A stretch of 64,000 nucleotides of DNA from Chromohalobacter israelensis. GTDB lineage: Bacteria; Pseudomonadota; Gammaproteobacteria; Pseudomonadales; Halomonadaceae. The notes under the pieces were generated by a model, which was not told where the DNA came from, did no database searches, and saw only the letters and a list, made by a program, of their open reading frames with translations. Of this stretch, positions 1 through 9,250 are shown in pieces (the first letter of the stretch is position 1; every line of letters begins with the position of its first letter). The stretch spans positions 682,001 through 746,000 of the forward strand of contig JQNW01000001.1 in the NCBI GenBank assembly GCA_000761475.1, in the 5' to 3' direction. A program made the translations under genes and the position numbers.

Positions 1-1
1 G

Positions 2-958
2 CGCGAGGCGCTGTGCGACTACTTGCGCTTATCGCGCTCGGTGCGCTGCCGGCCGGAACAGATCCTGATCACCCAGGGTGCGCAACAGGGCTTCGAGCTG
101 ATCGCGCGCCTGCTCGCCGATGTCGGGGATGACGTCTGGCTGGAGGAGCCGGGCTACGGCGGTGCGCAGGCCTGCTTCGCCGCCGCAGGCCTGAGCCTGC
201 AACCGGTGCCGGCCGACGACGAGGGCCTGAACGTCGCGTCGCTGCCCCCCGAGACGCCCTCCCCCAAACTGATCTACGTGACACCGTCGCACCAGTACCC
301 CAGCGGCGCGACCCTATCGCTGGCACGCCGCACGGCACTGCTGGGGCTTGCCCAGCAGCATGGCGCCTGGATCATCGAGGACGACTACGACAGCGAGTTC
401 CGCTATACCAGCGCGCCTATCGCCTCGCTCCAGGGGCTGATGGACAACGCCCCGGTGATCTATGTCGGCACCTTCAGCAAGGTCCTTTATCCAGGGCTGC
501 GGCTGGGGTATCTGGTGCTGCCGCCCTCGCTGGTGACGAGCTTCCAGCGCATCAACGCCCGCCTGCACCGGGAAGGGCAGTACGTGACCCAGGCGGCGCT
601 TGCCGACTTCATCGGCGAAGGCCATTTCGCGCGCCACGTCGCCCGCATGCGCCAGTGCTACCGGGCGCGGCAGGCCACGCTGCGACGCGCCCTGGCGCCG
701 GCAGTGGCAGGCGGGCTCGAACTCTCGTCCGGCCATGCGGGAATGCACCTGGTCGCCTACCTGGCAAGCCACGACCTGGAACGCGAGCTGATCCGTCGTG
801 GAGAGCAGGCGGGCCTGCGGCTGTCGCCGCTTTCCGACCATTATCTGCAGGCTCCCGGCCGGCCAGGCCTCGTTCTCGGCTACGCCGGTGCCCCGGAAGC
901 CGAGATCGAGCGCGCCGGACGCTGGCTCGGCGAGCACTGGCTGGCACTGACGACCTAA
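2..958 (+). CDS. MocR/PdxR-family transcriptional regulator, aminotransferase domain (5' end outside window)
   Basis: The reading frame is open from the first bases, so the N-terminal GntR-type winged helix expected in this family lies outside the window. What remains is a fold-type I aminotransferase domain. It has the TQGAQQ cofactor-binding stretch, an EDDYDSEFRY motif and the PLP-lysine motif TFSKVLYPGLRLGY, with the lysine codon at 479-481. Such proteins use PLP or an amino-acid aldimine as effector and commonly control PdxST, GABA or taurine genes. The target here is unknown because the upstream neighbour is not visible. It converges with the endonuclease V gene, and the two coding ends overlap by 4 bases. 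A free aminotransferase is possible but less likely, given the MocR-like wording of the motifs. Confidence 0.85.
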   Translation, partial: REALCDYLRLSRSVRCRPEQILITQGAQQGFELIARLLADVGDDVWLEEPGYGGAQACFAAAGLSLQPVPADDEGLNVASLPPETPSPKLIYVTPSHQYPSGATLSLARRTALLGLAQQHGAWIIEDDYDSEFRYTSAPIASLQGLMDNAPVIYVGTFSKVLYPGLRLGYLVLPPSLVTSFQRINARLHREGQYVTQAALADFIGEGHFARHVARMRQCYRARQATLRRALAPAVAGGLELSSGHAGMHLVAYLASHDLERELIRRGEQAGLRLSPLSDHYLQAPGRPGLVLGYAGAPEAEIERAGRWLGEHWLALTT

Positions 959-1668
959 CCTCTTCGCGAGGCCAGGCGATCCGCCAGCCGGGTCGGTTCG
1001 GGCAGCTTGGTCCTGCCCAGGCAGGCAATCGCCCATTCCAGCGCCGTGGCCTGATCCAGCCGATGCCCGGGAGAGACGATCACCGGCTTGACGTTCTCGC
1101 GGGAACGCAGCATCGCGCCGATGACCACGCGCCCTTCGGCGTCGACCTCGACGTCGGCGGGGTCCTCGGCACGCCGACGGTCGGTGAGCGGCGTCCATGC
1201 ACCGCGCGTGGTCGGCACTTCGCCATGACGACCGCAAAGCACCTTCTTGGCCACGCCGAGGGTCGGCACGTCCAGCCACAAGCCCAGGTGCGACGCCACG
1301 CCGAGCCGCCTGGGATGCGCGATGCCCTGACCGTCGACCATGACCAGATCGGGATGTGCTGCCAGTCGTTCGAAGGCGCCCAGCGCGGCGGGAATCTCGC
1401 GGAACGACAGCAAGCCGGGAATGTAGGGCATCCGCGTGGGTTCGCGGTGAACCACCGACTCGCGCACCGCAAGCGACGGCCAGTCGAGCACCACCACCGC
1501 CGCGCGCGTGGTCTCGCCATCGTCCTCGAAGCCGATATCCACGCCCGCGATGCAGCTCACCGCTTCCGGTCTGCCGTGCCTGACCACGCGCGGCGCCAGG
1601 CGACGCTGCAACGCCACGGCCTCCTCGGCGGAAAGACTCCACTCATGCAATGCGGCCTGCCTGGCCAT
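955..1668 (-). CDS. nfi: Endonuclease V (deoxyinosine 3'-endonuclease)
   Basis: Predicted 237-residue nuclease that nicks DNA one phosphodiester 3' of deoxyinosine and starts repair of deaminated adenine. The family's acidic centre is visible: AGVDIGF (Asp44), the PYIPGLLSFRE block at 81-91 with its glutamate, and VDGQGIAHPRR with Asp112. I chose the ATG at 1668 because GGAGGAAGCG lies just upstream on the coding strand. A longer in-frame reading reaches 1791 but would run through the divergent sbcD promoter. Length fits the family (about 225-240). It is divergent from sbcD, so two DNA-repair functions share one promoter region. Confidence 0.93.
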   Translation of the reverse strand: MARQAALHEWSLSAEEAVALQRRLAPRVVRHGRPEAVSCIAGVDIGFEDDGETTRAAVVVLDWPSLAVRESVVHREPTRMPYIPGLLSFREIPAALGAFERLAAHPDLVMVDGQGIAHPRRLGVASHLGLWLDVPTLGVAKKVLCGRHGEVPTTRGAWTPLTDRRRAEDPADVEVDAEGRVVIGAMLRSRENVKPVIVSPGHRLDQATALEWAIACLGRTKLPEPTRLADRLASRRG

Positions 1669-1774
1669 AACGCTTCCTCCTTGTCTTGAACGCCTCCCGG
1701 CCCGGCCCCTTGGCACGGCCATTGGGCCGTTCCGCGTCAACCGGTAGACTGAAGGGCCGGTATAGGAGATTTGC

Positions 1775-3031
1775 GTGAAACTCATCCACACTGCGGACTG
1801 GCACCTGGGCCAGACGTTCCACGGTCAGGAGCGCCATGTCGAGCAACGCGCCTTTCTCGACTGGCTGCTGACGACGCTCGACACGCGCCGCCCCGATGCC
1901 CTGCTGGTCGCGGGGGACGTCTTCGACGTAGTCAATCCCTCGCTGCGCGCCCAGGAACTGCTCTACGACTTCATCGTCGAGGCGCATCAGCGGCTGCCGC
2001 AACTGACCATCGTCATGATCGCCGGCAATCACGACAGCGGCAACCGCATCGAGCTGCCCGCGCCGTTGATGCAGCGCCTCAACACCCACGCCCTGGGCCG
2101 CGTGCGCTGGCTCGACGACGGCCGGCTCGACGCCGAACACCTGCTGATCCCGCTCACCGATGCCAGTGGCGAGACACGTGCCTGGTGCCTGGCCTTGCCC
2201 TTCCTGCGCCCGGCGGAGGTCACCGGCGCTTTCACGGCCAGCGACGACACCCAATGCGAGGCGCGCCACGATTACGTCGCCGGCATCACCCAGGTGCACC
2301 GGCAACTGATCGCCGCCGCTCGCGAGCGCCGCACTCCCGACCAGGCGCTCGTCGCCATGAGCCACGCCCACCTGCACGGCGCCACCGTCTCCGAGGCCAG
2401 CGAGCGCCCCATCGTCATCGGCGGCGAGGAATCGATCCCGGCCTCGCTGTTCCCCGCTGACATCGCCTACGTGGCACTGGGCCATTTGCACCGCGCTCAG
2501 CAGGTCGGCGAGACGCGCATCCGCTACAGCGGCAGCCCCTTGCCGCTGGATTTCAGCGAAGTGGCCTACCCTCATCAGGTCGTCGAGATCACGCTGGAGA
2601 ACGAACGTCTCGCCGGCGTGGAAACGCTGCCCATACCGCGCCCGGTGGCCATGCACCGTCTTGGCCCGGCACCACTGGATGACGTGCTCGTCGAGCTGGA
2701 CGCCCTGGAGGATACGCCCGACCTGCCGCGCGAGCGCTGGCCCTGGCTGGAAGTGCGCGTCGAGCTCGAGGCCCCCATGCCGGACCTGCGCGCTCGCGTG
2801 GAGGCCGCGCTGGCCGGCAGGAGCTTGCGCCTGTTGCGTCTGGAAAGACGCCTGCCCCGAGTCGCGACCGACGATGCCCCGGCCCGGGTGGAGCTGGCCT
2901 CGCTCGGTCCGCGCAAGCTGTTCGAACGGACCTGGCAAGCCCGTTGGGGCGAAGCGCCGGACACGACGACTCTGGCCGACTTCGACCGATTGCGTCAGGC
3001 CATCATGGACGACGACGAGACACCCACATGA
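1775..3031 (+). CDS. sbcD: Exonuclease SbcCD, nuclease subunit SbcD
   Basis: 418-residue Mre11-type Mn-dependent phosphoesterase, the nuclease half of the SbcCD complex that opens hairpins and processes DNA ends. Metal-binding motifs are in order near the N-terminus: DWHLGQ (residues 8-13), AGDVFD, GNHD and, later, SHAHLHG and LGHLHRAQ. The start is GTG at 1775 with AGGAG 7 bases upstream, giving MKLIHTADWHLG, a textbook SbcD N-terminus. The stop overlaps the sbcC start in an ATGA, so the two are translationally coupled. Nothing is missing compared with the family. Confidence 0.96.
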   Translation: MKLIHTADWHLGQTFHGQERHVEQRAFLDWLLTTLDTRRPDALLVAGDVFDVVNPSLRAQELLYDFIVEAHQRLPQLTIVMIAGNHDSGNRIELPAPLMQRLNTHALGRVRWLDDGRLDAEHLLIPLTDASGETRAWCLALPFLRPAEVTGAFTASDDTQCEARHDYVAGITQVHRQLIAAARERRTPDQALVAMSHAHLHGATVSEASERPIVIGGEESIPASLFPADIAYVALGHLHRAQQVGETRIRYSGSPLPLDFSEVAYPHQVVEITLENERLAGVETLPIPRPVAMHRLGPAPLDDVLVELDALEDTPDLPRERWPWLEVRVELEAPMPDLRARVEAALAGRSLRLLRLERRLPRVATDDAPARVELASLGPRKLFERTWQARWGEAPDTTTLADFDRLRQAIMDDDETPT

Positions 3032-6000
3032 AGATCCTCGCCCTGCGCCTGGCCAATCTGGCCTCGATTCCCGGTCCGCTGGAGCTCGACTTCACCGCCG
3101 CACCGCTGCGCGATGCCGGGCTGTTCGCCATCACCGGCCCCACCGGCGCCGGCAAGAGTACCCTGCTCGACGCCCTGTGCCTGGCGCTCTACGGCGGCAC
3201 GCCTCGGCTGCGTCAGGCCCCCGGCCGCGAGGCGCCATTGCCTGACGTGGAAGGAGAAACCCTCAACACCGCCGACCCGCGTACCCTGCTGCGGCGCGGT
3301 ACCGCCAGCGGCCATGCCGAGGTCGATTTCCTGGGCCGCGACGGCCGCCGCTACCGCGCCCGCTGGGCCGTGCGTCGCGCCCGCGAGAAGGCCGACGGCA
3401 AGCTGCAGAAGATCGAGCAGTCGCTCACCGACCTGGACAGCGACCGCCTGTTGACCACCCAGAAGCGCGAGTTCGATCGCCTGCTGCCCGAGCGACTGGG
3501 GCTGAGCTTCGAGCAATTCACTCGGGCCGTCCTGCTGGCCCAGAGCGAGTTCGCCGCCTTTCTCAAGGCCGATGACAACGAACGCAGCGACCTGCTCGAG
3601 CGCCTGACCGGCACCGCCGAGTACTCGGCGATTTCGATCGCTGCCTATCGGCGTGCCAGCGACGCGAAACGCGCCGTCGACGCCCTGGAGACCAGGCTCG
3701 CCGATGATCTGCCCGCCGACAGCGAGGCCCGTGCCGAGCTGGAACGTCACGCCCAGCAGACCCAGGCCGAGCTCGATGCCGTGCAACGCCAGGCCCGGCA
3801 TCTCGAGGCACAGGCCCAGTGGCATGCCACGGATGCCAAGCTGCGCGACGCGCGGGATCACGGCCAGCGCGAACACCGCGATGCCGAGGCGCACTGGCAG
3901 ACGCTGGCGCCCCAGCGGGCCGATCGCGAATGGCGACGCCTGATCGCTCCTCAGCGTCATCGTCTGACCCGCCAGGCCGAGCTGCCCCACGAAATCGCTC
4001 GCCTCGAGAAAACACATGCCGCCACGCGCGAAGACCTGGCACGCGCCGAGACCGCGCAGCACGGCGCTACCCGGGCACGCGACGAGGCCGAGCAAGCGCT
4101 CGCCCAGACCGAAGCGGCCCGTCAGCATGCCGAACCGACGCTACGCCAGGCGCGCGAGCAGGCCCAGCAACTCGCCACCCAAGAGCAGCAGCTCGCGGAA
4201 CTGGAACAACGCCACGCCGAGCGCCACCGTCAGTCGGAAGCACTGGCCGCGCGGCACCGCCAGGCCCGCGAGACGCAGCAACGCCAGCGCCAGCAGCGCG
4301 ACGACTGGCAAGCCACCCTGCGCCAATCGATGGGTGACCACGCCCGCGTGGCGGATGCCCGCCAGGCCGCTCAGCAGGCACATGATCAGGCCGCCCAGCG
4401 TCACCTGGCGTTGGGCGAGCTGCACAGCCGTTGGCAGGATGTCCAGCGTGCCGATGACGCCCATCGCACGCTCACCGAACGCCTTGAAGCGGATGCCCAA
4501 CGCCGTGAGACCCTGCTGACCCAGGGGCAGGCCGCACGTCAGCGTCGTGACGACTGCGATCGCCATTACCGCACGGTGCGCGAGATGGTCGAACGCAACC
4601 GCGCGGTGCGCAGCGAAAGCGTGACCCGGCTCCGCGAGCACCTGCAGGACGGTCAGCCTTGCCCGGTCTGTGGCGGACTCGACCACCCCTGGCGCCACGC
4701 GCCGCCGGCCAGCCCGGAATCCGCCCAGCTCGAGGCCCAGCAAGCGGAAGAAGAACGCCAGCTCACCCAGGCCCAGCAGGCACTGGACGATGCCCAGCAG
4801 CAACGCGACGAACTGCTCGGCCACTATCGCGCGCTGGAAACCTCGCTGACGCAACAACGTCAGGATCTCGCCGACGCCGATAAGCGACGGCAGGCGGCGC
4901 ACCGGGCCCTCGACGCGCACGCCCTCGGCGCCGAACTGGCCGCCATCGAGCCGCCGGCACGCGATGACTGGCTGGTCCGTCAACGCCAGGATGCCGACGC
5001 CACGCGCCAGCAACACGCGCACCTCCTGCACACCCTGAGCCAGGCCGAACGCGAACTCGAACCCCTCGAGGAAGCATTGCGCCAGAGCGAGTTGACGCTC
5101 GCCCAGCTCGATACCCAGCGCACCGGGCTGGATCAGGAACTGGCCCAACTGGCGGAACGTCTGCCGCCCTTGCGCGAAGCACGTGATGCCTGCGCCGCGC
5201 AACTCGCGGGGTTGCTCGGCGAACACGCCTCGCCGGATGCCTGGCAGCAGTCTCTCGACGCCGCTCGAGACAGCGCCCGCCAGGCCCGCGACGCCGCGCT
5301 GACACGCCTGCATGACGCCCAGCAGCACCGTCAGACGCTTGCTCAGCAGGCCCAGCACGAAAGCGAGCGCCTGGACGCGTTGCGCGACGAAAAGCGCATT
5401 CTCGATCGCGACCTGGCCGAGTGGCGCGCCATGCATCCGGATCTGAGCGACGCCCTCCTGGAACGCCTACTGGCGCAGACCGAGGACGAGATCCAGCGTC
5501 AGGAACGTCAACTCGAAGAGGCCGAGCGAACCCGACAACGCGCCGAAGCCACTCTCGCCGAGCGCCGCCAGGCCTTGATCGCCCATCGCCGCGACCAGGA
5601 ACTCGTCGCCGAGGACGCTGACGAAACGGCGCTGCTTGGCGATGCCGCCGAGGCGGAGATCGCTCGCCGCCGACTCGCGCTCGACCACGCTCGGGAGGAG
5701 CTGGCGCCCCGGCACGACGCCGCGCAAGCGGCCCGCGATCACGCTGCCCACGCCCTGCATGACGACGATCGTCGCCGCGAGCGACAGCAGGCCGGCCAGG
5801 CCGAGCTCGAGGCAGCACGCCACGAATATCGCCGCTGGGGCCGCATCAGCGAGCTGATCGGCTCCGCCGATGGCAAGGTCTTCCGACGCATCGCCCAGGC
5901 CTACAACCTGGAGCAGTTGCTGGAACATGCCAACGCTCACTTGCAAGGGCTCAGCCGCCGCTACCGCCTGATGCGCGGCGGCAGCGAGCTGGGCCTGCTG

Positions 6001-6333
6001 GTGATCGATCATGACATGGGCGACGAGCGTCGCTCGGTGCACTCGCTCTCCGGCGGCGAGACCTTCCTCGTCTCGCTGGCCCTGGCGCTGGGACTGGCCT
6101 CCATGGCCTCCGGCGAACTGACCATCGAATCGCTGTTCATCGATGAAGGGTTCGGCAGCCTCGACCCGCAATCCCTGGCCCTGGCCATGGAGGCGCTCGA
6201 CGGCCTGCAAGCCCTGGGCCGCCGCGTCGGCGTGATCTCCCACGTCCAGGAAATGCACGAACGCATCCCGGTGCAGATTCAGGTCGAACCGCTGGGCAAC
6301 GGCACCAGTCGTGCGAGGTTGGTGAGCGGATAG
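3028..6333 (+). CDS. sbcC: Exonuclease SbcCD, ATPase subunit SbcC
   Basis: 1101-residue SMC/Rad50-like ATPase that pairs with SbcD. Walker A GPTGAGKST is at residues 37-45. Two long glutamine/arginine/alanine-rich coiled coils flank a zinc hook CPVCGG whose first cysteine is residue 545. Near the C-terminus come the ABC signature LSGGET and Walker B LFIDEGFGSLD. I chose the ATG at 3028 (MKILALRLANLASI), which overlaps the sbcD stop. An upstream in-frame start at 2944 would lie inside sbcD and is not supported. The coiled-coil section is unusually rich in Gln, Arg and Ala codons. Confidence 0.96.
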   Translation: MKILALRLANLASIPGPLELDFTAAPLRDAGLFAITGPTGAGKSTLLDALCLALYGGTPRLRQAPGREAPLPDVEGETLNTADPRTLLRRGTASGHAEVDFLGRDGRRYRARWAVRRAREKADGKLQKIEQSLTDLDSDRLLTTQKREFDRLLPERLGLSFEQFTRAVLLAQSEFAAFLKADDNERSDLLERLTGTAEYSAISIAAYRRASDAKRAVDALETRLADDLPADSEARAELERHAQQTQAELDAVQRQARHLEAQAQWHATDAKLRDARDHGQREHRDAEAHWQTLAPQRADREWRRLIAPQRHRLTRQAELPHEIARLEKTHAATREDLARAETAQHGATRARDEAEQALAQTEAARQHAEPTLRQAREQAQQLATQEQQLAELEQRHAERHRQSEALAARHRQARETQQRQRQQRDDWQATLRQSMGDHARVADARQAAQQAHDQAAQRHLALGELHSRWQDVQRADDAHRTLTERLEADAQRRETLLTQGQAARQRRDDCDRHYRTVREMVERNRAVRSESVTRLREHLQDGQPCPVCGGLDHPWRHAPPASPESAQLEAQQAEEERQLTQAQQALDDAQQQRDELLGHYRALETSLTQQRQDLADADKRRQAAHRALDAHALGAELAAIEPPARDDWLVRQRQDADATRQQHAHLLHTLSQAERELEPLEEALRQSELTLAQLDTQRTGLDQELAQLAERLPPLREARDACAAQLAGLLGEHASPDAWQQSLDAARDSARQARDAALTRLHDAQQHRQTLAQQAQHESERLDALRDEKRILDRDLAEWRAMHPDLSDALLERLLAQTEDEIQRQERQLEEAERTRQRAEATLAERRQALIAHRRDQELVAEDADETALLGDAAEAEIARRRLALDHAREELAPRHDAAQAARDHAAHALHDDDRRRERQQAGQAELEAARHEYRRWGRISELIGSADGKVFRRIAQAYNLEQLLEHANAHLQGLSRRYRLMRGGSELGLLVIDHDMGDERRSVHSLSGGETFLVSLALALGLASMASGELTIESLFIDEGFGSLDPQSLALAMEALDGLQALGRRVGVISHVQEMHERIPVQIQVEPLGNGTSRARLVSG

Positions 6334-6362
6334 GCGGGCAAGCGCGGCGGTCTTGCCCGACA

Positions 6363-6394
6363 CCAGAACGCCGTGCCCAAGGCACGGCGTCTGG
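6363..6394. terminator. Hairpin between convergent sbcC and wrbA
   Basis: CCAGAACGCCGTGCC (6363-6377), loop CAA, GGCACGGCGTCTGG (6381-6394). The stem is strong with one bulged A and no clear T-run on either side. It lies between two convergent genes and is probably a bidirectional transcription end. Confidence 0.55.
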
Positions 6395-6418
6395 CATCGA
6401 TGGCGACAGGCGGAAAGC

Positions 6419-7024
6419 TCAGCCGGCGAGTTTGGCGGCCATTTCGGCGATGTGCTGGCCCTGGAAACGGGCGATGGTCAGCTCGTTTTCGCTGGGTTGG
6501 CGGCTGCCGTCGCCACCGGCAATGGTCGTCGCGCCATAGGGCGTCCCGCCGGAGACCTCATCGAGCTCGGTCAGGGCCGGGCAGGAGTAAGGTACACCGA
6601 CGACCGCCATGCCATGATGCAGCAGGGTGGTATGAATCGAGGTCAGCGTGGTTTCCTGTCCGCCATGCTGACTGGCGGTGGAGGTGAAGGCTCCACCCAG
6701 CTTGCCGATCAGCTTGCCTTGCGCCCAGAGGCCCCCCGTCTTGTCCCAGAAGTTGCGCATCTGCGAAGCCATGTTGCCGAAGCGCGTGGGCGTACCGACG
6801 ACAATCGCGTCGTACTCGGCCAGCACGCTGGGATCGTCCAGCACGGCGGCGGTGGTGTCTTCCTTGTAGCCCGACTTGGCGGCCACCTCGTCGGGCACGA
6901 GCTCGGCCACGCGATACAGATCCACCTGGGTGCCGGCGACGCCCCGGGCCCCTTCGGCGACGGCGTTGGCCAGTGTTTCGACATGCCCGTAACTGGAATA
7001 GTACAGAACCAGAACCTTGCTCAC
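6419..7024 (-). CDS. wrbA: NAD(P)H:quinone oxidoreductase, WrbA type
   Basis: 201-residue flavodoxin-like enzyme that reduces quinones by two electrons using NAD(P)H and FMN, so that semiquinone radicals are not formed. The FMN phosphate loop [12 protein letters not shown] is at residues 8-19. The flavodoxin motifs GTPTRFGNM and [16 protein letters not shown] follow, and the C-terminus MAAKLAG is usual for WrbA. The start is GTG at 7024 ([14 protein letters not shown]) with GGGAGAG upstream. It is a single gene convergent with sbcC. Length is typical (about 198-200). Confidence 0.94.
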   Translation of the reverse strand: MSKVLVLYYSSYGHVETLANAVAEGARGVAGTQVDLYRVAELVPDEVAAKSGYKEDTTAAVLDDPSVLAEYDAIVVGTPTRFGNMASQMRNFWDKTGGLWAQGKLIGKLGGAFTSTASQHGGQETTLTSIHTTLLHHGMAVVGVPYSCPALTELDEVSGGTPYGATTIAGGDGSRQPSENELTIARFQGQHIAEMAAKLAG

Positions 7025-7137
7025 GTGAGTGCTCTCCCGCTGGGTGAATGAACCCTTTCAAGATGGGGCAAAGCGCTGGTGGCGTCAAAGCACGGGCATG
7101 CTAGGCTGGCGCAACACATCCCCGCCGGGAGGCCGCC

Positions 7138-8298
7138 GTGTCCGACACCACTGCCCTGCTCGAACGCCTGGTTGGCTTCGATACCGTCTCGCGTCACTCC
7201 AACCTGGAACTGATCGCCTTCATCGAACGTTATCTCGCCGAGCACGACGTGCCCTTTACCCGCATCGACAACGATGACGGCAGCAAGGCCAACCTGCTGG
7301 CCCGCATCGGCCCCGAGGTCGCGGGGGGCGTGGTGCTGTCCGGGCATACCGACGTGGTACCGGTGGATGGCCAGCCCTGGAGCAGCGATCCCTTCACCCT
7401 GACCGACAAAGGCGACGGCCGCCTCTACGGACGCGGCAGCTGCGACATGAAGGGCTTCATCGCCAGCGCACTGGCACAGGTACCCCAGTGGCAGGCCAGC
7501 GATCTGCAACGGCCCATCTATCTGGCGTTTTCCTACGACGAGGAAGTGGGCTGCCTGGGCGCGCCCCGCCTGATCGAACGTCTGATGGCCGATGCGCCGA
7601 CGCCGGCGGCGGTCATCGTCGGCGAGCCCACGCTGATGGCACCGGTGGTGGCCCAGAAAGGCATCACCAACCTGCGGACCACGGTCACAGGCCGCGAGGC
7701 GCATTCCAGCCAGGTGCGCCAGGGGGTGTCCGCCGTCCATGTGGCCGCCCGCCTGGTGACCCGCATCGAGGACATCATGGCGGAACTGGTTAGCGAGGGG
7801 CGTGTCGACCCGCTCTTCAACGTCCCCCATTCCAGCCTGCACGTGGGCAAGATCCAGGGCGGCACGGCGATCAACATCATGGCGCGCGAGTGTCATTTCG
7901 ACTGGGAGATCCGTCACCTGCCGACGGACGGCTTCGAGGCCCTGTTCGAGCGCTTCCAGCACTACGCCGAGTCATTGATCCACGACCTGCGCCCGCGCGC
8001 GCCGCAGATCGCCATTCATACCGAGCACTTGACCGAGACCGTGCCCGCCCTGGCCGACCGCGACAACCGGACGGCGGTGACGTTATGCCAGTCGCTGCTC
8101 GGCGCCACCGACAGCGAAGCCGTGGCCTATGCCACCGAAGCGGGGCAATTCCAACGCGCCGGCCTGCCCACGGTGATTTGCGGCCCCGGCAGCATCGCCC
8201 AGGCACACCAGCCCGACGAATACCTGGAGGTGGCGCAACTCGAGGCGGCGGATGCCTTCATGGCGGCGCTCGGCCAGCGCCTGGCAAGTATCGACTGA
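7138..8298 (+). CDS. argE: Acetylornithine deacetylase (M20 family)
   Basis: 386-residue zinc hydrolase that removes the acetyl group from N-acetylornithine in arginine synthesis. The M20 metal and catalytic motifs are present in order: LSGHTDVVPVDGQPW, GRGSCDMKGF, SYDEEVGCLGAP with the catalytic Glu-Glu, and GEPTLM. A dimerisation lid follows around residues 180-290. The start is GTG at 7138 after GGGAGGCCGCC. Many halomonads have several ArgE/DapE-like paralogues, so the exact substrate is inferred from overall resemblance to ArgE. No arg gene lies beside it. Confidence 0.85.
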   Translation: MSDTTALLERLVGFDTVSRHSNLELIAFIERYLAEHDVPFTRIDNDDGSKANLLARIGPEVAGGVVLSGHTDVVPVDGQPWSSDPFTLTDKGDGRLYGRGSCDMKGFIASALAQVPQWQASDLQRPIYLAFSYDEEVGCLGAPRLIERLMADAPTPAAVIVGEPTLMAPVVAQKGITNLRTTVTGREAHSSQVRQGVSAVHVAARLVTRIEDIMAELVSEGRVDPLFNVPHSSLHVGKIQGGTAINIMARECHFDWEIRHLPTDGFEALFERFQHYAESLIHDLRPRAPQIAIHTEHLTETVPALADRDNRTAVTLCQSLLGATDSEAVAYATEAGQFQRAGLPTVICGPGSIAQAHQPDEYLEVAQLEAADAFMAALGQRLASID

Positions 8299-8348
8299 CG
8301 TCGCGGCACCGCCATCGCGAGAACCTCTACCATCGGCGCCTTGTCGAA

Positions 8349-8359
8349 ATGTTCGACAT
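8349..8359. promoter_or_regulatory. Imperfect operator ahead of the GntR regulator gene
   Basis: ATGTTCGACAT differs at one half-site position from the perfect ATGTT-S-AACAT palindromes at 11119-11129, 13279-13289 and 13299-13309. It lies 38 bases before the GTG start at 8397 and fits autoregulation by the GntR protein. It includes an in-frame ATG (8349), which makes that ATG a poor start choice. Confidence 0.5.
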
Positions 8360-8396
8360 ATGCCAGCGTGGCCCAAACGGTTCGGAACGATGTCAC

Positions 8397-9164
8397 GTGA
8401 AGAGTAAGCAGACCCCATCCCGAAAACGTCCCAGCGTCGCCGAGGCGCTGGCCCAGGAGATCTTCTCCGGCGAGTACCAACCGGGGGACTTCGTGCCGCG
8501 CGAAGTCGACCTGTGCGAGCGCTTCGCCCTCAATCGCTCGGCGGTGCGCAGCGACCTGCGCCAGCTGGTCGATGCCGGGATCATCGAACGCATTTCCGGT
8601 CATGGCTCGAAAGTCCGGGAATATTCGGACTGGAACATCCTCGATGCGCAGGTCACCGAGTGGATGACGCGCTACGCCGCGCCCAACCCTGGCGTGCAGC
8701 GCGAGATTCTGGCCTTCCGCCTGGATGTCGAGCCCTACGTGGCGATGACCGCCGCCAAGCGTGCCACGGCGCACGACCTGGTCGCCATCGAAGAGGCCTT
8801 CAACGGCATGGGCAGCGACCTGAACGACCCCACGTCGAACGACAGTGGGCGCCTGCACAGCGATTACGACATCGCCTTCCACGTGGCGATCTTCAAGGCC
8901 ACGCACAATATCGTGTGGTCCCAGCTCTCGCATATCCTGCGGCCGTCGATCCTGCTGCTGATCGAAACCTCGAACGTCAGTGCCAGCGACCCCGCGCAGA
9001 GTCTGGAGCGCCACCGCCTGCTGATGGAAAGCATTCGCGCACGCCGCCCCCACGAGGCATTCCTGGCCGCCCAGGCCGTGCTCGCCGGCACCGCCAGCGC
9101 ACTGGGACTGGAAATCCCCGAGACACCGCTCGGGCATAACGCCGAGCTGCTCTCGCCTACCTGA
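8397..9164 (+). CDS. GntR-family (FadR subfamily, FCD domain) regulator of the sugar-acid locus
   Basis: 255-residue regulator. The winged helix is near residues 10-75 (SVAEALAQEIFSGEYQPGD, then LNRSAVRSDLRQLVDAGII). An all-helical FCD ligand domain follows, with metal-type histidines in SDYDIAFHVAIFKATHN. FCD regulators usually bind sugar acids or other carboxylates. The gene sits at the edge of a pentonate-degradation locus whose promoter regions contain a shared palindrome, so it is the likely local repressor. I chose the GTG at 8397; the upstream ATG at 8349 falls inside a probable operator and has no ribosome site. The ribosome site at 8397 is weak (GGAACGA). Confidence 0.88.
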   Translation: MKSKQTPSRKRPSVAEALAQEIFSGEYQPGDFVPREVDLCERFALNRSAVRSDLRQLVDAGIIERISGHGSKVREYSDWNILDAQVTEWMTRYAAPNPGVQREILAFRLDVEPYVAMTAAKRATAHDLVAIEEAFNGMGSDLNDPTSNDSGRLHSDYDIAFHVAIFKATHNIVWSQLSHILRPSILLLIETSNVSASDPAQSLERHRLLMESIRARRPHEAFLAAQAVLAGTASALGLEIPETPLGHNAELLSPT

Positions 9165-9204
9165 CGCCGGACGCGACAGCACGCCTTCGGGTACCAGATG
9201 CAAA

Positions 9205-9229
9205 ACGGGCTTCGCCATGCGAAGCCCGT
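9205..9229 (-). terminator. Intrinsic terminator of the xylonate dehydratase gene
   Basis: Perfect 11-bp stem: ACGGGCTTCGC (9205-9215), loop CAT, GCGAAGCCCGT (9219-9229). On the minus strand it is followed by TTTTGC, so it ends leftward transcription from the dehydratase gene. It may also stop the GntR transcript from the other side. Confidence 0.8.
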
Positions 9230-9250
9230 GTCGGTCCAGCGGCCTGCCGC

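Noticed and set aside
314-1642. 442-codon minus-strand frame across the MocR gene and nfi
   Set aside because: Runs through two well-supported genes and has an implausible composition.
8349-8396. ATG at 8349 as the start of the GntR regulator
   Set aside because: The ATG is part of a probable operator palindrome and has no ribosome site. The GTG at 8397 gives a normal family N-terminus.
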